Assembly (NCBI GenBank): GCA_030435675.1
Contig: CM059622.1
Location: 14,880,001 to 14,944,000, forward strand
Length of the DNA stretch: 64,000 nt
Source: Steinernema hermaphroditum
Lineage: Eukaryota; Nematoda; Chromadorea; Rhabditida; Steinernematidae
Direction: 5' to 3'
Position 1 is the first letter of the stretch; the number at the start of each line of letters is the position of its first letter. Of the stretch, positions 45,667 through 56,517 are shown one piece after another. The notes under the pieces were generated by a model. The model did no database searches. It saw nothing but the letters and a program-made list of their open reading frames with translations, and was not told where the DNA came from. The translations under genes and the position numbers were made by a program.

Positions 45667-46174
45667 ATATCTTATATGCCCCGATAACCGCATGCACAAT
45701 GAGAGCGTCTTGCATGGATGGCATGCTTCGAATATGATTTTCACGACTTTATTTCATGAACCAAAGGGATTACGCCTTGCATGACACCGAATAACAGACA
45801 GAGGATGTCTCTTGTAGTCGGCTTCATCCCTGACGTGGCGTTGATGTCGAAACGATCGAAAATCTATGCTTACAAAAGGAATTTGCGGAGATACTCTGGA
45901 AGTAAATCCCTTCGACGAGAAAGCGCAGTCAGTTGAGGAAAAGGCTGTTCGACTTTCCGCGACTTAAGAATCCAAGGTTCACTTTCCACAGTTCCATATC
46001 GGAGGTGTGAAACGGAACGAGAAGAAGGCCTATAGGCCTAGATCCATCAACGCAAAGAAATAGTCATATATTTTCAAAGATCCAATCAAATAAAAAGAGT
46101 TTTATATCACTTGAAAGCACAAGAAATTTCGAACAAGGTGCATTTAATCGCATGCAAAATGTCCAAAATGTAGA

Positions 46175-46530
46175 TCAAGACTCAAAAGGAACACAAGACT
46201 CAAACTGAAAACTTCTAATCTGCAAAGGAGAACAATCTCCATAGTTCTTGTACAGGGAGACGGGCCAAGAGATCTCGTTGAACCTTGTTCTATTGCGGCG
46301 ATTCGGTCGTCGGAGCGGTAGCGGTGCGTCGTGGTTTCTGGTCTTCAGTTGGCGGTTCGGGGCGTCGGATTCCTTCTCGTCGTCTTCGTACTCCCCAGTC
46401 CACGCGATCTCGTCGAAGGCGTCTTGGGCGACGGGGACGGCGGCGGATGGAAACGCATGCATCTAAATGTATCATATTACAGTACCTGAAGTGGTGAGAG
46501 GCTTATCTGATCGGCGATCCGCTCGACTGC
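46175..46530 (-). CDS. possible small gene with repeated F-x-E-I-x-W motif
   Basis: The frame starting MHAFPSAAVPVAQ (46462) runs 95 codons. An upstream exon ending QISLSPLQ (about 46484) joins it through a short GTACTG...TTTAG intron. The protein is charged and carries AFDEIAW near the start and RFNEISW near the end, the latter after an Arg-rich stretch. There is no clear signal peptide because the 5' end is unknown. I do not recognise it, and the gene model is uncertain. Confidence 0.35.
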
Positions 46531-46699
46531 GAAGAGCATCTGATCATCATGTTTTGGATCGAAAATCGAAGAACACGCCGAGGGAAACACCTACCCAGGA
46601 AATACAGGATGCATTGAATCTTGCGGATTATGGGGATGTGGATGCGGCTAGCTAGCCACTGGATGCCTCTTCTATAGAATCTTCCACGTTCCAGCATCG

Positions 46700-48902
46700 A
46701 ATGACACGTACGAGCTGTTCCAATGCCGATCGTGGATAGACGTCGCTGTAATCAAATACCAATTAACACAATTCGACCTACCGATGACCTTCGGACTTAA
46801 AATCAAAGCACTTACGGTGGGCATTGATTGGCGCGCAATGGCTAAAACGAGTTGAATGCATTCTCATTGTTGCGTTCTTCGGAACGATTCAGAAGCTTCT
46901 GGAGCTAAAACCAAAGAAAATAAGCCGGGCTTATTCAGAAGATTAGTTTTCCTCATTGTGATGATGCGAGTAAAGTGAAAGGACAGCGAAAATGCTAGAA
47001 GTGTCCAGAAGTTACAATGTTTGTTGGAAACAAGGAGCGTCCCACTCTCCCAAAAGCGGGTCTCTGAGAGAGCCGTATAACATTATTGGGCTACTGGGAC
47101 CTTTTCTGTTGTATTGACATCTGATTTTTCATTACTACTCAACCAATACCAGTGTTGAGAATTAACAGCAAATTGTGATTTGCGAGCTGTTGTATCGCTC
47201 TCGTTTTGCGTTTTTCAGTCGCAGTTTGCAGTATATCATCATGAAATTCAAATCAAATCAAATACCTACAAAAGGGACGTCCTGTGGTACATTTGTTCTT
47301 ATATTAGTACTGGTTTCCGCATTAATTTTTTCATTCAATGGAGTTATTGGTACCGCACAACTCTGGTCCAAACGCCAAGGCGTGTGCCGCAGACGGAGCG
47401 GCATGCGAATTAAGGGCAATTTGCCACTTTTAAGTTTACAGACCGCCAGAAGTCGGCCCCCAAGTAGTAACTACGAAATAAAGCGTGGATGTGGGCCACG
47501 GTGAGAAATACACATGGATATAGGTTTTTGCGGCGGAACATTCGTAAGAACTGTTTTCCACCTCCATACTTTACACCACTCCAGTGTACAAAGAGGAGAA
47601 TCAGTCATAAATTTTTTAATATGATTTTTCGTTGTTGTTTTAAACAATTTTTAGCAAATTTCTTATTAAATAGTCGAAAAACGGTCAACCAAAGTCAGAT
47701 TTTGACAGTTATATCCGAACAAAGCTAAAGATTAACCAACCATGTTTTGCATAAACAGCTCGGGGAACAGTCGAAGACAATCAGAGGACGATTCGGGGGA
47801 ACGGCTAAAATAAACTCAACAATTATGTACACATAACCACAAAGCAGAGAAAATAATGCGGTGCGGCTGAGAAACGAACTCAAACAGGACGAGAAAACAA
47901 TACTCTTAAACAAATCGACTATACAAAATACTATAATGTAAACTACGAAGAACGACCAAGGGCAGAAGAGAGGGCGCGTGTCCGCCGTCGGCGATCTTGT
48001 ATGTAGTATTGATCGATCAAGAACAAAACAACGAACACTCAATCACTGTTGTTCATCGACGTCTAGTCTAAACAAATTGTGTTGAATTCTTTACATGAGG
48101 ATATGCATGCACTCAGGTTTTTATTTAGTATAGCACTTTTTCTAAATTATGTTATTCCTCAGTGGTCATTTTCATTCTTCTTCATCTCTAAACGGCCTCA
48201 AAGAACTCTAGCCAACTCCGGCTTTGTCAATCGGCACTTCTTATCCCGCCGTATCGTCAATGAGCGGAATTTTACGCGCCCAATCAAATATATTCAGTGA
48301 CTGTGTGATCTTCTTTTGCTCTAAACTTTATGCTCATCTCTTTCCAATCTGAACATGAGTGAACACAATCCTTGTCTTCATATGTACAGCCGAAAAAACC
48401 ATGCATAGAGTGAATTTTAGTTAATTCTCATTCAGTTAGAACTTGGACGGTCTCACAGATTGGTCTAGTCACTTATCCCAAAAACAGCAAGGTTTAGGTA
48501 ATTAACAAAGCATCCACAAACATCTCATTTCTCGGATTCACTAAATGCATAAGATATTATGAGCGATGGTAATGTCCAAATAAAAGCAATCTGAATATGA
48601 TTCCCATGTAGAGCTCTTTACTTCCTCGCCAGATCCGATGCCAGATGAACATCGATGACGAGATGTGTGCCTGGCTCTACCTTTGTTTTGTGTGGAATTC
48701 CTTTGATTTATGGACAGAATGGACAGAATTTCATGTGGATCTGTTTCGTTCCAGTTTCTCTGAGCTTCAGAGACTCGTTTTCGGAATCATCGGCAACGTC
48801 CATGAGTGAAGGCGATGCAGCGGAGCATTGGAACTCCTTTATTTTAAAGGAACGCACTTCCCATTTTGATCGAAACATACGTTGGGATCAAACTTTGACA
48901 GC
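46700..48902. other. accessory interval without a supported gene
   Basis: AT-rich sequence. One + frame at 47175-47504 includes a hydrophobic helix (FVLILVLVSALIFSF) but no conserved flank. A - frame at 47725-48042 is hydrophobic but lacks coding features. Neither is called. Confidence 0.35.
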
Positions 48903-49452
48903 ATGATCGCCACCTTTTTGGGAGTCCCGTCGTTCGGCCCTGATGGACCTGGAGAAGGGGTAAGAAACTCTACAAAAGGGAAAAATAACAAGCCATTTTC
49001 AGGACGTTGCGACAGGCACCGCGCCCTTAATGGCGTGTCTCTTTTTAACCTTCTGGATACCTAACGAGATACCTTCTACCGTAGCAGACTTCGACCCTAT
49101 TTGTGCATACATTGTTCCTGGTGTCATTTTGTACATCGTGGAGGTGTGTTGCCTTCTTGTTGCTGTACATGCCGTCGTCGAGAACAGGCCAAATTTACTG
49201 TGGTTCAGTTTCGCTGAAGTTTCTATGCGAATGGTGTACTTCTTCCAAAAGTGCTGCATGTTCGTAATGCTGTTCTGTACCTCCGCTGTTCGCACTGTTA
49301 GTGTTGATGGTTTTCTAGAGTGTGTAGTGGCCAAGGTTGTCGGATTTGTGGGTACACTGATATGCCTGGTTATGCTCCGCTACCTCCTAAAGCTGTTCTA
49401 CATCCTGCTGACATTGTACAAGAAGATGAAGAGCCCCATTGTGCTTGTTTAA
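48903..49452 (+). CDS. four-TM membrane protein family, copy A
   Basis: Two exons, 48903-48959 and 49003-49452, encode 168 aa. The start follows a TTGACAG acceptor. A short N-terminus, MIATFLGVPSFGPDGPGE, is followed by four hydrophobic helices: LMACLFLTFWIP, YIVPGVILYIVEVCCLLV, FFQKCCMFVMLFCTSAV and VVGFVGTLICLVMLRYLLKL, then a basic tail. The ENRPNLLWF and VDGFLECVVAKV blocks are invariant among the three copies here. The topology resembles small tetraspan proteins, but I recognise no family. The protein is presumably membrane-resident, and the function is unknown. Confidence 0.8.
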
Positions 49453-50415
49453 TAGATGTGCTTTCGCTTTGTTTCATCGGATAAATAACTCCTTGCCGCA
49501 TCAATCTGTCATGACACCGTATCCATCGTTCCAGAATATTCATCTAAGCGAGCCTTTATTAATTATACGGAACCATGTCAATTTGGTTTTTTTCATTTTC
49601 TCATTAGGAAATACCATTCGAAGCAAATGCTTTATTCCGTCCGTAGCTCGTCAGAGCCGTCAGAGTCAGAGCGGTCCGTTAAAGATTCGTCCGAAGCATT
49701 TCAAAGCATCCAAATTGATAGTTGTGGCTTTGTGCTGGTTTGCAAGAAGACCGTCGCTACCAGCCGACTTCACTCGCGCCGCGAAGTCAAAAAGTCAAGT
49801 CAAGTTGAGCCGAAGTCTGCACCGCCAGCCGAACCGACGATGGCTCTCTTCCGTTCTCCCTTCTCCACTGCGCCTCCACTGGGTTCAAGATTCAAGATTC
49901 GCCTCTCCAATGCCCGCGAAAACTAATGGGATCGCCGCCCTTTATTTGGACATCCTGCTCCGTATCGCCTGAAGCTCTTTCAAGCAACTCTCCACCGGCA
50001 TGTTGAAGATTCCTCCAAAGCATTTCAAGTCTTTTCTATCTGAAATTTCAGATCTGGCAAACCTGACCGCACAGAAGAGCAGATTGTGGGTGGCAACCGG
50101 AAAAGTACATCGATTTCATGCACACAAGGACTACCAAAATGACTCACATGTTTACTGTTCTGAACAGAAGAGAGGTGTGACTTACACCATCTACCCGCAC
50201 CTTTTTCAGCATCGACGCCCCCAATCACGTAAACTCGTTCGCATGCTCCGCCGTCCCCCGTCACTGATCCGGTCGCCGTTTTAAAGTTAGCACAAAATAG
50301 GTCCCTCCATCGGGGTAATTATCTGCGTTCAGACCATTTTGTGTCACGGCAATGTGTTTCGCGTCGTTACCGTCTAATGCTCCATAACCCCGAGAATCTT
50401 TTAGATTGTCGAAGG
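49453..50415. other. intergenic; weak coding-like frame
   Basis: A Ser/Lys-rich + frame at 49627-49926 and the overlapping one at 49439-49972 show no recognisable domain. They are left uncalled. Confidence 0.35.
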
Positions 50416-51417
50416 ATGGATTTAATTCCGTACGCGTTCTGTGAGGCGGTATTCGTCTTGCTGAGTATGGATAAAAGTAATTGCGAAGTGATCGCCAAAC
50501 AACTCAGAGGAGTGTGGAAGAGAGCCGCCGAAAAATACGCCGAAAACGTTTACATTTTTACCACCGGCATTTGGAGGGATGACGGTGGCCAGTGGTGGTA
50601 CAACATCTGGGATCATGCACAATGCCAAAAAGGCCCTGCTTCGCTCGATGACCTTCTCCGAATGGATCGTCGATTCGTCAGATTTATGCGCGTGACGCCG
50701 GGTACAGGATCCATTAGTGACGAGCCAGCAATTAGCATTTCAAAGCAGGACCTGGTTAATAAGTACATACCCTTCTTGAATTTGCAATCACAGCGCTCAA
50801 CCATATTTGACCTGACCGATATTGCTGAACATGACACCGCCGTTGAGTACCTGAAGCTATTCAAAGAATACACCGCCTTTGGATTTCTAACCCTTTCTTA
50901 CTACGGCGTCGAATCCGAGAACTTCCTGGCGGCCCAAATCAAGAACAATTCGTTTCTGTACACTGTTGGGTACAAAGGGTGTTGGCCTCGTTCTGAGAGA
51001 ATCGAAGACCTCTCCATCGAAATATTGCGTAAGCCCAGCATCACAGAGCTTTGCCTCCCGCGTGACGAAGAAGATAATCAGCTGACCATGAAAGTCATAA
51101 AAGCCACGTTCGATTTGTGGTGGCTAAGCGGCCGGCGTGTTGATGTATCTGGAAGCGTCGATGAAACCGAAGTAGATGTGCTTTCAATCCCTTTGCCGCC
51201 TGATGTAACTAGAAGTGAGAAGTATGAAAAACGGGGTCTTAGAGAGAAGTTGACTGTTCGCTGGTCCAAAGAAACCGTACCAGATTTTACGTGTGTAATA
51301 TTTGTTGGTGAGTCTGTAAGCCTCAACAGTCGCTACTATGGTGGGGAGATGGAAAATGTGTGCCAAGACGGCGAGTTTCAATGTTGGGATGATGACAGTG
51401 AGTGCCATCTTTTGTGA
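50416..51417 (+). CDS. uncharacterised nematode family protein (MDxxPYxFC type), copy 4
   Basis: This single-exon gene of about 333 aa starts at ATG 50416 (MDLIPYAFCEAVFVLL), chosen because the paralogue at 17750-18709 starts at the same place; the frame is open 25 codons further upstream. Shared blocks are GVWKRAAEKYAENV, TGIWRDDGGQW, RMDRRFVRFM, KQDLVNKYIPFLNLQSQ, ESENFLAAQIKNN, LSIPLPPDVTRSEKYE and a final VRWSKETVPDFTC. It ends with an acidic, Cys-containing tail. No signal, TM or enzyme motif is seen. It lies on the opposite strand from the other copies, over 30 kb from the tandem pair. Confidence 0.85.
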   Translation: MDLIPYAFCEAVFVLLSMDKSNCEVIAKQLRGVWKRAAEKYAENVYIFTTGIWRDDGGQWWYNIWDHAQCQKGPASLDDLLRMDRRFVRFMRVTPGTGSISDEPAISISKQDLVNKYIPFLNLQSQRSTIFDLTDIAEHDTAVEYLKLFKEYTAFGFLTLSYYGVESENFLAAQIKNNSFLYTVGYKGCWPRSERIEDLSIEILRKPSITELCLPRDEEDNQLTMKVIKATFDLWWLSGRRVDVSGSVDETEVDVLSIPLPPDVTRSEKYEKRGLREKLTVRWSKETVPDFTCVIFVGESVSLNSRYYGGEMENVCQDGEFQCWDDDSECHLL

Positions 51418-51955
51418 ATGTACTGGATGTATCAATGGATAAAGTTTTGGATTAAAGATGTCGTAGCAGACCACAAACGAGAAAAGCATAATATAGAGAA
51501 ACGGTGTTTGCCACAGTCCAAGATACTCTTCTGTCCAGAGCGTTGGAGAAGAGAAATCTATGTATACGAATCAACAATAATTGTCGGCTTCCTCTGTGTT
51601 AATCTTTGGCAGTGATACATTCAACGCTTCGAAAACACTGCCATTTGCACCTGTCAACAGAATCGACCGAGCAATCAGATTTATTTATTATTGTATTGGG
51701 TTAATCCATAAAAAATGGCCGATTAGTTTTTGATAATTTACTGAGACAAAACACGAAGATTTCAGTCAAGGTATTCATCACTCTTATGTACAACTTCAGC
51801 CCACTTTATGGCCAACATCCTGATTCCTCAATTGTAGAATACGAGGGTTTGAAACCGAAAAATATTTTTCGTCCAATTTTCGACCTCTTCACATTATTTT
51901 GAGTGGCTTTCTCTGATATCTTCATTTACGGATGCGTACAGATGACAGTAAGATA
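51418..51955. other. intergenic, nothing recognised
   Basis: AT-rich sequence separates family copy 4 from the foldback element. Confidence 0.45.
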
Positions 51956-53379
51956 CAGTGCGTCCAGTAATGATACGTCCACCTCTTTTTTCTTGCATAT
52001 CTCGCGATTAACGAACTTTGACAAACTGCGACATACACCATTTGAAAGAGCAGCCAAAATAACGGTACTTAGCATAGAACGTTCGGAGTTCGGTGTTGGA
52101 GGTTGGTGAAAAAAATATGGTTTTTTTTAAAATAGGCCCAGATTGCTGTCCAGAAATGATACGTCCACCCAACGAAAAATTCGCTGTTTTCTGTTTGTTG
52201 CGTTCGTTTTGCTTCAGATTCACTGTTATTCATAATTCTACGGTGTTCCAGGGTTGTTTCTCAAATGATAGGCCGTTCCACTTGCTTAACAGAGGTCGAA
52301 AAAGAGCATATTGTAGTCCTCCATGCCGAATACCTATCTAGCCGTCAAACTGCGTAAATTTTCTTCGCAAACAGCTTCCGAACCACGCAAAACACCGTTA
52401 TCTGCGTCGAGAATTACATAGGTGCACAAGTGAGATCATTTAAGCGTTTATGGGCATCACTTGCCCTTCAAAACGTAGAACCCCAACTTGACCTGTTTTC
52501 TTGCCCGGGTCCTGGAACGATCCGGAATACGGTATTTTCGGCCTTTTTCATCGCTATCACGTTTTAGAGCGTCTGCGAAAACCCTCCATATGTTTTATTC
52601 CTTGGAAAATGGAGTACTTTTCAAAATATTTGTGGATCTTGAAAAATCCCATGAAAAACTGCCTTTTTCCATTGTAAATTCCATGGTACGTGGAATATCG
52701 TGAAATACGTTGAAAGATACATCATTTTTCATGGAATAAAACATATGGAGGGTTTTCGCATACGCTCTAAAACGTGGTGGCGATGAAAAAAGCCGAAAAT
52801 ACCGTATTCCAGATCGTTCTGGGACCCGAACAAGAATGCAGGTCAAGTTGGGGTCTTAAGTTTTGAACTGGAAGTGATGCCGAGAAGCACTTAAATAATC
52901 TCATTTGTGTGCCTGTGTGATTCTCGACACGTAAAACGGTGGTTTGCGTGGTTTGGGGGCTATTGGTGAGGAGGATTTACACAATTGGACGTGTAAATAA
53001 GTATTCGGCATGGAGCACCACAATTTGGCCTTTTACGACATCTTTTGAGCACGGGTCGCGGCCCACCACTCACAAAACAACCCTTGAACACCGTAGAGCT
53101 ATGAATAACAGTGAATCTGAAGCAAAACGAACGCAAAAAAACAGAAAACAGCGAATTTTTCGTTGGGTGGACGTATCATTTCTGGACAGCAATCTGGGCC
53201 TATTTTTAAAAAAACCATATTTTTTTCACCAAACTCCAACACCGAACTCCGAACTTTTTATGCTAAGTACCGTTATTTTGGCTGCTCTTTCAAATGGTGT
53301 ATGTCGCAGTTTGTCAAAGTTCGTTAATCGCGAGATATGCAAGAAAAAAGAGGTGGACGTATCATTACTGGACGCACTG
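51956..53379. mobile_element. 1.42-kb foldback (palindromic) element, TA-flanked
   Basis: The left end, CAGTGCGTCCAGTAATGA, is mirrored by the right end, and TA lies outside both (51954-51955; 53380-53381). The complementarity continues inward: ACGTCCACC, TTGACAAACTGCGACATA, GAATCTGAAGCAAAACG, CAAGTTGGGG, and finally CCATATG near the centre (about 52700). Thus the whole element folds into two arms of about 700 bp. No transposase frame is present. It is a non-autonomous Tc1/mariner-type foldback element. Confidence 0.85.
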
Positions 53380-53503
53380 TAGAGCTAAGAGAGCTCTATA
53401 CGAACAGCAAACAGGAGTCTCACAGCTCAAAGTGGAGAGACATTGTGACGGTCAATTTGGAAACACATGGTCTCGGTTAGTCTGACTTTTTGGTAATCCG
53501 AGG

Positions 53504-53866
53504 CTAATTTTTTTCACATTTGGACTTTATTTCTGTGAAGTAGAAAAGAGCCCGTGAAGTCACTATGTGGGCATGGTAGCTGTGAGCGATGGCTATCTTC
53601 TGCTTGTCATGGTGATCCGAAAAGGCCATCTTTTTGAGATTAGCCCATGCTGTGATAAACGACGAGTGCAGCTGTAGGTGCATTCGGTAGGGAGGACCCA
53701 AATATGTATGTGATATAAGGCAGTCACCGTCCATCACACAAATGTTAATATGGGAAGTCCATACATCACTTCGCATTTCGCTCTCTCGAGGTGCCAAAAA
53801 AATGACCATCGTGAAAGAATGGACCTCTAACACAAAGAGGAATGTAACGTACAAGCCGCCAATCAT
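53504..53866 (-). pseudogene. serpentine-receptor-like fragment (Srh/Str type, tentative)
   Basis: The frame begins MIGGLYVTFLFVLEVHSF, a TM1-like helix, then a PRESEMRS loop, a TM2-like region and PYRMHLQ. This order resembles the first 80 residues of nematode Srh-type chemoreceptors. The rest of a 7-TM protein is absent, and the foldback element lies 120 bp further on. It is probably a fragment or single surviving exon, and the family call is weak. Confidence 0.3.
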
Positions 53867-54960
53867 GGTGTAAGGCGTGAGTTCACTGTACTCAGTAACG
53901 CGCCCATTGGTTATGCCCTAGGAGTAAACGTCGTGAAATTATGACATGTTTACAACATCGGCCATTTTTATGGATCAACAGTATATTTTTATATTTTCGA
54001 AATTTCGAACCTTCATTTGAGGTTGCCTGAGAGGTTGCCTGAGTCCGCTCTTATGTACCACACACATGCGCAGCTTTGGTTGTTTGTCCGATCTGAAATC
54101 ACGACGTCCCCGTCCACGCGGAGAGATTCCAAGACTGCAGTGCAATGCGTCCCGAACAGAACTAGCTTGCGACAATTCGACAACCCTGCAACCCTGCTGT
54201 TGTCGGCCTAAGTTTCCGCGGTAAAGTGATGATCGTTCGTCCCGAGTTACGAAGAGGATCAAGACACAAGTGATGCGCAACAATGCAACGTTCGCCCACA
54301 GATAAAACACGAGACAGCGTTTCATTAACCGTTTACCGTCACGCTAAAAGTTCAAAGTTTCAGGTAAACAGATAAACATGTTTATAACGTACATAACTGT
54401 GCAAAAGAATTCTAAACGCTCTATTAGGAAATGTGAGTTATTTATATGCATCGATATTTTGTGCATTGAGGCATCTTTAGTGTCCACGTCTCGAAAAGGA
54501 ACTACACAGAGATTTATCGACGATGAAGACATGCATTGCCATAAGAATAGCCATAACATATGAGCATTACAAACTGTTCACAAAAATTAATGCGAGGCCG
54601 AGCTAGATTTAAAATATTTTTCATTACTAAACCAAGCTAGGTTTGGGACTTCAAAGCTGTTTTAAAATATGCTCACATGAACGTTCCGTACATTCAAAAT
54701 GTAATACTCGCTCTCCTGGCTCGCTCAACCTCTCTCCTCTTGTCTTCGCTATCTATTGGGTTGGAGCAGTGAAAATGGGCCACTTTTGTAATAATTGTTT
54801 ATTTGTATTATTTCGACCATTTCACTTCAAGGTATTTACCATTTTACTGAATATCCTCAGCCCACTCCTTGGGCAAAAACAGGATCCGTTGTTCGTATGA
54901 TATGTGCAGTTCCGAGGTAAAAAATGTTTTATGTGGGAATCGTAGCTGTGACCGAAGCTA
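53867..54960. other. intergenic, nothing firmly recognised
   Basis: Short open frames on both strands lack domain or splice support. Confidence 0.4.
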
Positions 54961-55046
54961 TTTTAAACGCACACAATTACGGGTAGATTCAGGTGGCAAG
55001 AAGAAACCCGTCGAAATATTTGTTTATCCGATGAAATAAAGTGAAA

Positions 55047-55609
55047 TCATATCTTTTGAACAAGCACAATGGGGTTCTTCAGCTTTTTGTACAATGTCAG
55101 CAGGATGTAGAAGAGCTTCAGGAGATGGCGGAGTATGGCCAGGCATATCAGCGTACCCACAAATCCGACAACCTTGGCCACCACACACTCTAGAAAACCA
55201 TCAACACTAACAGTGCGAATAGCGGAGGTACAAAACAGCAACACGAACATACTACACTTGTGGAAGAAGTACACCGTTCTCATGGAAACTTCAGCGAAAG
55301 TGAACCACAGTAAATTGGGCCTGTTCTCATTGACGGCATCTGTAACGATAAAAAGGCAAAACATATCCACGATGTATAAAATGACACCAGGAAGAATGTA
55401 TGCACGAATAGCGTCGAAGTCTGCTTCGGTAGAAGGTATCTCGTTAGGTATCCAGAAGGTTAAAAAGAGATACACCATTAACGGCCCGGTGGCTGCCGCA
55501 ATGTCCTGAAAGCTGGTTCGTTATTTGTTTTTCTTTCTATAGAGGTCCTTACCTCGTCTCCAGGTCCATCAGGGCCGAACGACGGGATTCCCAAAAAGGT
55601 GGCGATCAT
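55047..55609 (-). CDS. four-TM membrane protein family, copy B
   Basis: Exons 55609-55553 and 55505-55047 give about 171 aa, the same structure and intron position as copy A at 48903-49452. The N-terminus MIATFLGIPSFGPDGPGD is almost identical to copy A, and the sequence 150-200 bp upstream of the ATG is also duplicated between A and B. The four hydrophobic helices are intact, and the C-terminus ends NPIVLVQKI. This copy appears functional. Confidence 0.8.
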
Positions 55610-56108
55610 GCTGTCCAGGTTTGATCCCAACGTATGTTTCGATCAAAATGGGGAGTGCGTTCCTTTCAAATGGAGGAGTTCCAATTCTCCGATGCATCGC
55701 CTTCACTCATGGACGTTAGATGTTTGGACAATCCCTAGGTGTTTTGTCTATTTATTTTTTCAATTCTGTTCCGGTTTCCGTTTGTTCTTCGTCGAAATGT
55801 TATGCCTTTTTATCGTTACAGATGCCGTCAATGAGAACAGGCCCAATTTACTGTGGTTCACTTTCGTTGAAGTTTCCATGAGAACGGTGTACTTCTTCCA
55901 CAAGTGTAGTATGTTCGTGTTGCTGTTCTGTACCTCCGCTATTCGCACTGTTAGTGTTGATAGTTTTCTAGAGTGTGTGGTGGCCAAGGTTGTCGGATTT
56001 GTGGGTACGCTGATATGCCTGGCCATACTCCGCTACCTCCTAAAGCTGTTCTACATCCTGCTGACATTGTACAAAAAGCTGAAGAACCCCATTGTGCTTG
56101 TTCAATAG
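55599..56108 (+). pseudogene. four-TM family copy C, 5'-truncated
   Basis: From MLCLFIVTDAVNENRPNLLW to the stop, this copy matches copy B at nearly every residue. The first exon and first helix are missing. The frame instead continues upstream into the antisense of copy B's own leader, giving an artificial N-terminus. The structure is explained by an inverted partial duplication. It lacks the normal start and promoter and is most likely a pseudogene, though a chimaeric transcript cannot be excluded. Confidence 0.72.
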
Positions 56109-56350
56109 ATGTGATTTCACTTTGTTTCATCGGATAAACAAATATTTCGTCTTGCCACCTGAATCTATCCGTAATTGTGTGCATTTATAATAGCATCGAT
56201 CAAAGCAGAAATACCCAGAACTAAAGCCTTGGATTACATTAATAAGGTTTAGGCAAGATGCATACAAAATTTAGCGCCCAAACGACCAAAACTCGTCCGA
56301 TGTTAATCTGTTGTTCGCTGCATCCAGGCTTGGATTAAGCACAAGCCTAC

Positions 56351-56356
56351 TTTATT
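56351..56356 (-). terminator. polyadenylation signal of aminopeptidase gene
   Basis: AATAAA on the - strand lies about 160 bp past the stop at 56518. Confidence 0.45.
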
Positions 56357-56517
56357 TATTTAACTGACCTCATATTAGTTGAAAAAAAAAACAGTTGTCC
56401 AGTCGTGTTTGATGGATAACGTTCCCAGAGCACATCACAACACATAGTATTTATACACACATTAGATAAGATACATCATGTAGGTAGTATAACATCATAG
56501 AACAAACAACGGAAACA

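Larger units (their letters stand above)
54965..56185. repeat. large inverted repeat carrying two four-TM gene copies
   Basis: Left arm about 54965-55370 and right arm about 55795-56185 are near-identical in opposite orientation. They cover the last three TM helices, the stop and about 80 bp of 3' flank (for example CGGATAAACAAATATTT and its complement). The spacer holds the 5' part of copy B and its promoter. Confidence 0.85.

Noticed and set aside
47725..48042. Hydrophobic frame resembling a membrane protein
   Set aside because: T-rich sequence gives hydrophobic codons by chance; no start context, splice sites or conserved blocks.
52488..52846. Two similar open frames on opposite strands (MTCFLARVLERSG / MTCILVRVPERSG)
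   Set aside because: They are the two arms of the foldback element read in mirror image, not paralogous genes.
55135..55509. + strand frame of 124 codons opposite four-TM copy B
   Set aside because: It is the antisense of the real gene; the same antisense frame appears opposite copies A and C because of shared sequence.
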